A stretch of 64,000 bases of DNA, taken from assembly GCA_047125605.1 (NCBI GenBank), contig CP138932.1, forward strand, positions 1,612,001 to 1,676,000, written 5' to 3'. The first letter of the stretch is position 1, and every line of letters starts with the position of its first letter. Below are positions 17,116 to 24,400 of the stretch, piece after piece. The notes under the pieces were generated by a model that saw only the letters and a program-made list of their open reading frames with translations, ran no database searches and was not told the origin of the DNA. The stretch comes from JAKVBK01 sp022447275. Lineage in GTDB: Bacteria > Pseudomonadota > Alphaproteobacteria > Rhodobacterales > Rhodobacteraceae. The position numbers were made by a program, and so were the translations under genes.

Positions 17116-17787
17116 ATGACCTACACGCGTTACGCAATCTACTACATCGCACCGGAAGGGCCCTTTGCAGAGGCGGGAGCACAGTGGTTGGGCTGGGATG
17201 TGATCGCCGGCGCAGCCTCCGCGCAGCCCAGCGTACCCAGTCTTCAAGACATCACACAGACCCCTGCGAAGTACGGCTTTCACGCAACGCTGAAGCCCCC
17301 GTTCAGGCTGGCTGAGGGCACAACCGAAACGGCCCTTGCCAAAGATTTTAACGCTCTGGCAAGCCGCCTGCCGCCGGCCCGTGCAGACGGGCTGAGCCTC
17401 TCGCGCATTGGACGCTTTCTGGCCCTAACCCTGCGCGGATCCGATGCGGACATTTCTGCATTGGCGGCAAGCTGCGTCACCGAGCTCGATGGCCATCGCG
17501 CACCGCCGAGCGCTCCGGAGTTGGCACGCAGACGCAAGGCCGGGCTGAGCGCCGCCCAAGAACAGCATCTCATCCGCTGGGGATACCCCTATGTGCTCGA
17601 CGCGTTCCAATTTCACATCACGCTGACCGGGCGTCTGAACGATGCAGAGATCGAAACTTGGCACGCACACGCCACGGCCCATTTCGGCCCTCTGCCCACA
17701 CCATTTGCAGTGGACCAGATTGCACTTGTTGGCGAACGGCAAGATGGGCGGTTCGAACTGATCTCCCGCGCCGCCCTTGGCGCGTAA
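17116..17787 (+). CDS. DUF1045 protein (phosphonate-associated, 2H phosphoesterase-like)
   Basis: A 223-residue protein of the DUF1045/TIGR03223 family, usually named putative phosphonate metabolism protein because it often accompanies C-P lyase genes. Two H-x-T motifs typical of the 2H phosphoesterase superfamily are visible: GFHATLKPPF near residue 56 and FQFHITLTGRL near residue 159. The start is typical (RYAIYYIAPEGPF). No phn genes occur in this window; the only candidate partner is the divergent sulfatase-like hydrolase 268 bases away. The enzymatic activity of the family is not established to my knowledge. The gene stands alone on its strand. Confidence 0.85.
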   Translation: MTYTRYAIYYIAPEGPFAEAGAQWLGWDVIAGAASAQPSVPSLQDITQTPAKYGFHATLKPPFRLAEGTTETALAKDFNALASRLPPARADGLSLSRIGRFLALTLRGSDADISALAASCVTELDGHRAPPSAPELARRRKAGLSAAQEQHLIRWGYPYVLDAFQFHITLTGRLNDAEIETWHAHATAHFGPLPTPFAVDQIALVGERQDGRFELISRAALGA

Positions 17788-17956
17788 GCGCCTGACTGAT
17801 TCGCGGCGACGCGCTCAAAACATCGATCAGTCTGTGTTTACCCCTCCACACGGAACCCTGGCAGGCGCCACTATCCCCATGGTTTTGTACGGGCTTTCTG
17901 ACCATAGCCACCTCGTGGCTAGTCGATGCGGGCCGGCCCAAGGGTAGCAGAAAAGA

Positions 17957-19243
17957 TCACATCGCCTCTTGGCTCGGAAAGTCCACCGCGACAGAGAGGC
18001 CTTTACCACCCGGTCCATCCGAGAGGACAAGCTCTGCACCATGCAGCTCGACAATGGCACGGACAAGCGACAAGCCCAGTCCAAAGCCCTCATTCTGCCG
18101 GGTGGTGGCGCGCTGATACAAAGGCTGCAGGACTTGGTCGCGCTCTGCGGCAGGAATGCCGGGGCCCTCGTCTGACAGCACAATCCGCCTGCCCCTGAGG
18201 GAGAGACGGATTGTTTGTTCAGATGCCCCGTGGCGCAGCGCGTTCTGCAGCAGATTGGCGAAGAGTTGGATCAGCAACGCTTTGTCACCCAACACGATGC
18301 CCGGCGCCGCGATGTCCACTGACAGCGTTTGACCAGCATCCTCGACAACCGGCCCAAAGGTTGTCTCAACGTCTGAGATCACGTCCGCAAGCGCCACCGC
18401 TTTGAAGGCCTGACGCCCAGCACCGCTCTCCAGCCGAGAGAGCCGCAGCAAGGCCTCGAATGTACCGGTCAGTCGATCGATCTGTTCAAGCGCCTCCTCC
18501 AGTACCTCGGGGGAAACGGGCGCGCGGCTCTCCTCGGTGGCAATCAGGGCCGTCTCAAGAGTGGCGCGCAGACGGGCCAAAGGTGTGCGCAGATCATGGG
18601 CAATGTTTGAGGATTGCACGCGAATTTGGGTCATGGCTGTATCGAGCCGCGCCGTGGTCAGATTGATCCGCTCTGCCAGCACTGCCAGATCGTCGTTTCC
18701 TGCCAACTCAATGGGCTGGTTGAGCTTGCCGCCTGCCACACGGGCCAACCCCTCCGTGAGGGTTGTCAGGCGGGCCTGCCCCCGCCGCGCCATCCACAGC
18801 CCCACAAGGACAGTGGCCAGCAAAGTGGCAAGCAGGCTCAACTCCATGCCAGTGGCGAGGATTTCGCCCAATTCTTCCTGCGCTTCGACATCCTCGCCAA
18901 GGATAATCTGCCCCGCAGGCACCGTTTGGGCCAGAAACCGTGTGTCCCGGTTCTGGGAGCCGACATCGCGAGATCTGTAGCCATCAGGCCCACCCGCCGG
19001 CACGAGGCGCGCAGTTTGCCCCGGGCCGGGCTCTGGCAGGGGCTCGCCCTGACTGACCGCAACAACCGCCTGTTCCATGCGGACAGCCAGCCGGGTATCG
19101 ACAAGGCTGCGCATTTCATAGCGCACCAGCCCGTACGTGGCGCCCCATCCCAGAAGTGAGATCACAGAAAACAGCACCAGCAGGCCAGCGGTCTGTCGAA
19201 CCGTCGACAGGCGCAGAATATCTCTAAGCTTGCTCAAAGACAT
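17957..19243 (-). CDS. Two-component sensor histidine kinase
   Basis: A 428-residue membrane histidine kinase. One transmembrane helix at about 18-38 and a second at about 140-162 flank a periplasmic sensor of about 100 residues. HAMP follows, then the HisKA domain with the phospho-accepting histidine in SSNIAHDLRTPLARL (about residue 215). The catalytic domain has an N box (NLLQNALRHG), a G1 box (LSDEGPGIPAAE) and a G2 box (GFGLGLSLVRAIVELHG). Its start overlaps the response-regulator stop by 20 bases, so the pair is co-translated. The input signal is unknown; the short sensor domain has no recognisable fold by eye. Same-strand neighbours upstream are the regulator and a TIGR03032 gene. Confidence 0.94.
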   Translation of the reverse strand: MSLSKLRDILRLSTVRQTAGLLVLFSVISLLGWGATYGLVRYEMRSLVDTRLAVRMEQAVVAVSQGEPLPEPGPGQTARLVPAGGPDGYRSRDVGSQNRDTRFLAQTVPAGQIILGEDVEAQEELGEILATGMELSLLATLLATVLVGLWMARRGQARLTTLTEGLARVAGGKLNQPIELAGNDDLAVLAERINLTTARLDTAMTQIRVQSSNIAHDLRTPLARLRATLETALIATEESRAPVSPEVLEEALEQIDRLTGTFEALLRLSRLESGAGRQAFKAVALADVISDVETTFGPVVEDAGQTLSVDIAAPGIVLGDKALLIQLFANLLQNALRHGASEQTIRLSLRGRRIVLSDEGPGIPAAERDQVLQPLYQRATTRQNEGFGLGLSLVRAIVELHGAELVLSDGPGGKGLSVAVDFPSQEAM

Positions 19244-19901
19244 AGCCTGCCCCGCGAATGTTCCGGATCAAGGTATCTCCGAAGGGTTTCTCAATCTTGG
19301 CGCGCAAGCGGCTGATATGGGTTTCCACAACGCTGGTGGTGGGATCAAAGCTCATATCCCACACCTTTTCGAGCAGCATGGTGCGCGTCTGAACGCGGCC
19401 CTTGGCCTGCATGAAGGCTTCGAGCAACAGAAATTCCTTCGGATTCAGATCCACAGCCTGCCCCTGGCGCAGACATGTCCGCTTGTGCAGATCGAGGGTG
19501 ATATCCCCTGCAACCAACTGCGAGCTGTCTTCCGCAGGCTCAGTGCGCCGCCGCCCGAGGATTTCCACACGGGCCAGCAACTCCCGAAACGCAAAGGGCT
19601 TGGTGAGATAGTCATCACCGCCTGATGTCAGCCCTTCAATGCGGTCATCCACATCATCGAGGGCGGTCAGAAAAATTGCGGGCGCGTGGACTTTTGCCTG
19701 TCTGAGGGCCTTGAGAACAGAGAGGCCATCTAGCCCCGGAACCATCCTGTCGAGGATCAGCACGTCATAGTCATGCACCATCGCAGCAACCAGCGCATCC
19801 TTGCCGTCTTCAAAGAGATCCACGACATGCCCCGCCTCCCTGAGGCCCTTGGCCGTCCAGGGGCCGAGCGTTGCATCATCTTCCAGAACCAGAAGGCGCA
19901 T
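19224..19901 (-). CDS. OmpR/PhoB-family response regulator
   Basis: A 225-residue response regulator with an N-terminal receiver domain (MRLLVLEDDATLG; phospho-acceptor D51 in VLILDRMVPGLDGL; conserved lysine in YLTKPFAFRELLARVE) and a C-terminal OmpR-type winged helix (KEFLLLEAFMQAKGRV to THISRLRAKIEK, ending RNIRGAGYVFE). I chose ATG 19901, which starts the conserved domain and has an AGAGG site. A longer frame from 20042 would add 47 residues unlike the family. It overlaps the histidine kinase gene. The pair follows, at 182 bases, the gene for a TIGR03032 protein, so it may also belong to the surface-protein locus further right. Confidence 0.95.
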   Translation of the reverse strand: MRLLVLEDDATLGPWTAKGLREAGHVVDLFEDGKDALVAAMVHDYDVLILDRMVPGLDGLSVLKALRQAKVHAPAIFLTALDDVDDRIEGLTSGGDDYLTKPFAFRELLARVEILGRRRTEPAEDSSQLVAGDITLDLHKRTCLRQGQAVDLNPKEFLLLEAFMQAKGRVQTRTMLLEKVWDMSFDPTTSVVETHISRLRAKIEKPFGDTLIRNIRGAGYVFEQA

Positions 19902-20083
19902 GGGAAGCCTCTTGTATATGTGGGCTGGATGAAAGGAAGCAGCCCCGCTTGGGTTTGTCTGATTCTTCATCCCACATCTGGGGCGAAATTCGAAGAGGCG
20001 CCGAGGCTGCCCGACCCGGACCGCAGCAAGCCTCTCTTCCATGCAGATGCTGCAATGTCTGGTGGGGTTTGGGTGTGATCCTT

Positions 20084-21166
20084 TTAGCTATCTTGGGCAA
20101 ATGTGATCAGGTTGGCCGCTTCTGATGATCCGGGGGCAACGACCATGGGGCAGCGAATGCCGGGCATCAGCATCAGATCATATAGTTCGGACACCGCACC
20201 ATCTATCCGGAACCAATCCACACAGTTGCCCTTCTTGAGATCAATCACCTGCACGCCGCACCACGGCTCGCTGTCCGCATCTTGCAACTTCTGGTCCAGA
20301 TCGAGGCCTTCGAAGCGCTTGTAGCGCGGCTTTGACAAACCAACGAAGGCATACTGCCCCACGATCCCAAGGCCGCGCACGAAGCCTGGGCAGAAGGCGA
20401 TGGGCTCAAACCGTCCTTTACCCGCGCGATCGAAGACAACCTCGCCGAACTCTCCCCGGCTGGAGTTGAGTACCCATAGGCGCCCATTCACCAGACGGGG
20501 CGAATGCGGCATGGAAAGCCCTTCGCACACCACCTCGCCGGTTTGCACATCAATGATGACACCGCCGTTGCTGCGCCGATCTCGCCAGCCATCAATCGTA
20601 TCAGAGCGACTGACCGCAGACACGTAGCGTGGCACGCCGTCCTCGATAGCCAACCCATTAAGGTGGCAGCGGTCTTCACTCACAAGGGTCGAAATAAACG
20701 GGGGCCGCCAAGCCTGTTCAAAACTGTGGCGGGCATGGGGGCGGGCAAGGCAGTTGTAGAGCGTGGCAACAAACAGCGCATTGCCGGCTGCATCCATTCC
20801 CAAGTCATGGGCGTCGACAGAACCGATAAACTCCGTCCGGCGCGGCAGGAAACCGGCATCAAACTGGTTGTTGATCAACTCTCCCGGCTCCAGAACATTC
20901 TGGAAATGAATGATCTGCGGCCCGGCCAGCAAAGCCAGTCCATGCGGCCCGTTCAAGCACATCCCCATCGGGCGTGGGACGCTGGTTTGGTGCACGTTGA
21001 TGCCGCCGTTTGTTTTCACTCCGACCGAGTAAAGCAAATTCGACTGATAAGACGTGAAAGCAAACGACACCTGCAAATCGGCCAGGCGCTTTGCAAGCCC
21101 GGATGACGCCGAATAATCCACCTTCGTATCAGGCTGGCTCTGCGTGTTTGTTTTTGTCTCAGTCAT
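20084..21166 (-). CDS. TIGR03032/DUF4915 family protein
   Basis: A 360-residue protein of the TIGR03032 (DUF4915) family, whose function is unknown. It has a repetitive beta-propeller-like pattern, with recurring segments such as GPHGLALLAGPQ, AHDLGMDAAGNALFVAT, GDRCHLNGLA-like SEDRCHLNGLAIEDG, SMPHSPRLVNGRLWVLNSSRGEF and FCPGFVRGLGIVGQYAFVGLSKPR, all characteristic of the family. No signal peptide or membrane segment is visible. The frame also allows a GTG start at 21190 with a weak GACGGA site; I kept the ATG. It is divergent from the giant autotransporter gene, with a triple palindrome in the gap. Family members are often found near large surface proteins or polysaccharide genes, so a role in cell-surface biology is possible but unproven. 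Confidence 0.82.
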   Translation of the reverse strand: MTETKTNTQSQPDTKVDYSASSGLAKRLADLQVSFAFTSYQSNLLYSVGVKTNGGINVHQTSVPRPMGMCLNGPHGLALLAGPQIIHFQNVLEPGELINNQFDAGFLPRRTEFIGSVDAHDLGMDAAGNALFVATLYNCLARPHARHSFEQAWRPPFISTLVSEDRCHLNGLAIEDGVPRYVSAVSRSDTIDGWRDRRSNGGVIIDVQTGEVVCEGLSMPHSPRLVNGRLWVLNSSRGEFGEVVFDRAGKGRFEPIAFCPGFVRGLGIVGQYAFVGLSKPRYKRFEGLDLDQKLQDADSEPWCGVQVIDLKKGNCVDWFRIDGAVSELYDLMLMPGIRCPMVVAPGSSEAANLITFAQDS

Positions 21167-21190
21167 CTTTTTCGAAACCCGTTCTCTCAC

Positions 21191-21494
21191 AATCCGTCAT
21201 AGGCACGCATTGGCTCTATCTGCCTTAAGTCGATCGCGCGAATCCGTCACTCGAAGCGTCGGGCAAGAACACAGCGCCACCAAGCGATCCACCTCTTTCC
21301 ACTGAGACGTAAAGCCCCTGCTAGACCCAAAATACCCCCTATCTCTGCGACAGATTGGTTGATGCATCAACTTTTTGTTGATCCATCAACTTTTTTTGTT
21401 GACGCATCAACGTGAATGGCTCTAGAGGCCCCGCAACTGAATTCCGCAACGTCACAAACGTAGCGACAGACGCGCCGAGAACTGGATTAGACAG
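21191..21494. other. Divergent intergenic region with palindrome array
   Basis: About 300 bases between the TIGR03032 gene and the autotransporter gene. The only structure I see is the triple palindrome at 21358-21411, listed separately. The rest shows no gene, hairpin terminator or recognisable promoter hexamers. The autotransporter start at 21495 has only a weak ribosome site, so its expression may be low or tightly controlled. Confidence 0.6.
21358..21411. promoter_or_regulatory. Three tandem 14-bp palindromes separated by T tracts
   Basis: GTTGATGCATCAAC at 21358-21371 is a perfect palindrome. GTTGATCCATCAAC (21377-21390) and GTTGACGCATCAAC (21398-21411) are the same element with one mismatch each. 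They are separated by runs of five and seven T. The repeat period is 19 and then 21 bases, about two helical turns, so three dimers could bind on one face of the DNA. The array lies 84 bases before the autotransporter start and about 190 from the TIGR03032 start, so it suits joint control of both genes. The binding protein is unknown. Confidence 0.75.
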
Positions 21495-24400
21495 ATGCAA
21501 AAGACGACGAAAACCGATGTGGCCCTGAAGGCCAAGGCAGACCAGAACTATGTGTCATTGATGCTGCGTGGCGGCCGCATGACCAAGGTCGCCGGGGTCA
21601 CCGCAAGCTATGCGCCTTGTTTGGGCTGCGTGCGCACAGCCCTGGCGACAGGCGCGATCGTCCTCGGCGCAGCGATGGCGCTGCCATCCATCGTTGAGGC
21701 ACAAGCCGCCGACGGGTGCGCGAAAAGCGGTGCAACGGTGACATGTACCGGCGATCTTGCATCCGGCGTCAGCGTTTCCGGCCCATTGTCGGGTGCGATG
21801 GAAGTTGACCCAACGACATCCACGCTGGTCGTAGAAAACGTCACATCGACGCAAATCGCCCCCGCAATAGATGTCGACGGCATTTCGTTCTTCGGCGAGT
21901 ATGGCGCACTGGTGCTTCATGCCGACACAACCGGGTCTGGCGGCATTCATGCAGACGGCCTTGGCAACGGGATCGAAGCCTTCGTTCCCACTGACGGAAG
22001 CCTCACCATCACTCATGCGGGCGACATCTCCGTTGATGCCGACACAGCCAATCTGGACACCTTCAGCAGAGGCGCCGGCAATGGCATAAATGCCAATCTC
22101 GCCGGCAGTGGCGCAATTAGCATCACACACAATGGCAATATCTCTATCTCCAGAAGTGGACCTTCGCGTGGCATCATCGACGATAGAGAGACGGGTCGGA
22201 GGATTCCCACGGGAGTCGGCATTTCAGCAGCAACTGACGGCGTCGGGAGCACAATTAGCAGCGATATCTCGATCGTGACTACGGGCGATATCTCGTCGGT
22301 CTCCGCCAATGGAGCGGACCGCGCTGGCAATGGTATAGATGCCGAGGTCATGGACAATGGAAACATCGCAATTCAGCAAACCGGCAATGTGTCAGGTGAT
22401 ACGGCAATAGGGGCGCGGCTGGCAGGTCCAAACAGCGGAACTCTCTCAATCGACGTGAACGGTAATGTTACCGGCCAAGTAGAGGGCATTTTTGCAGTCA
22501 GCAGCGGCAAAGGTGATGTGTTCGTGTCGGTGGAGGGCAATGTGGAAGCAAATTCCATAGCCATCTTTGTTGATAGTTTCGTTTGGCAAGGTGACACCGA
22601 TTATGTGAAGGCCTTTGAGGAAAAAAGCGGCAACACAACCATTGAAACAACCGGTACGGTACACGGAGGCCGGATCGGCATTCTTGGGACAAACCGGGTC
22701 GCTGGCGACCTCGTAATTAAAGCCAACAATGTATCTTCCGCGGACCAAAACGGCATTTTTGCTGAGAATGTCAGTTCCCCATACGACGGCGCAAGCCCAA
22801 GCGAATACCTTCCTGGCAGCTTGTCTGTCACCACGACCGGAACGGTATCCGGCGGCGCAAACGGGATTTACGCACTCAACCAAGGCACAGGTGACCTGAC
22901 AATCGCTGCAACGAGCAATGGCGCAGCGCAGGTCACAGGTGGCGCGAATGGAGTCGACGCACGAAACGAAAACGGCAGCACGCTCAGCATCGACGTGGAT
23001 ACTGCAACTGGTGGGTCTAATGGTGTTTTTGCGCTGAACAAGGCTGGCGGCGATCTTCACGTAACAGCCCAGAATGCCTCTGGCGCGTCTGAGGATGGTA
23101 TCACCGCATATATCAACGGCACAGGCGCTCTTACTGTTACAACGAACGGGAACGTTTCGGGCGGGGATACCGGTATTCTTGCCGAGATTGACGAAGAAAC
23201 TGCAAGCGAGACAGACCAAGCCAGCCCCGAAACCAGCAGCATCACAATCGACAGCGCAGGCAGTGTCACCAGCGGTGAATATGATGCGATACTTGCAAAA
23301 ATCAGAGGCTCCGGCACCATCGAAATCCGCAACGCAGCAACGCTCAGTGTCACGGATGTCGACGGCAAGGGCGACGGCATCGATGCCGACATTTTAGGCA
23401 CAGATGCGGAAAGCAATTCAATCGGAGGCAATGGAGACGTCACCATCACCAACACGGGCGACATTCATGTCGTCAGCACAGAGGGCGAATATTCGAGTGC
23501 GGGCGATGGCATTGATGCCGATATCGATATCGATGGCGATATGTTCATCACAAACGTGGCCACCATCACCTCTGACAATGGCCATGCGATCAGCGCAGAC
23601 CTAAGCGGAAATGGCAGCATCACAATCAACCACACCGGCACATTGAGCGGTGGGAAAAACGGCATTCTGGCGGAAAACGGCGGCGAAGGCTTTGCTGAAG
23701 GCACCGCCCTGTCCATCACCTCCGCCGGCGCCGTGTCAGGCTCGACAAATGGCATCGAAGCCGACAATTTCGGCACCGGGGATCTCACCATCACCGCAAC
23801 AGATGCGGACGATGGTACAGGCGTCAGCGGCGGCATGTTTGGCATCAGCGCAGTCAACCAGAGTGGCGGCGTGCTCAGCATCGCAGCCGACAACGTTCGT
23901 GGGGAAAATGAGGACGGCATCTACGCTAACAATGATGCAGACGGCTCCAGCCTCACCATCACCACGACCGGTGACGTCCAAGGTGGCCAAGACGGGATCG
24001 AGGCGCGCAACGATGGCTCGGGCAATCTGACAATCACGGCTACGAACGGGGGCGCAGCCTCTGTCACCGGGGACGATGAAGGGATTTATGCCTACAACGA
24101 CAACGGCGGCAACCTGAGCGTGACGGCCGACAACGTCACTGGCACCTACAACGATGGCATCTATGCCTATAACTATGCGGGTACGGTTGACCTGTCGATC
24201 ACCACGTACGGTAACGTCACGGGTGGGACTGACGGGATCGATGCGCGCAACGATGGCTCGGGCGATCTGACCGTCGAGTCCGCAGCCTCTGTCACCGGCG
24301 GGAACACCGGCATCTATGCAAACAACACTGGCGGCGGCGCGCTGAGCATCGAAGCCCACGATGTAGAGGGCGAGGCTGCTGCCGGCATCTACGCTAAGAA

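Noticed and set aside
15675..17315. Plus-strand frame of about 546 codons
   Set aside because: Antisense to the sulfatase-like gene and extending into the DUF1045 gene; no motif or ribosome site.
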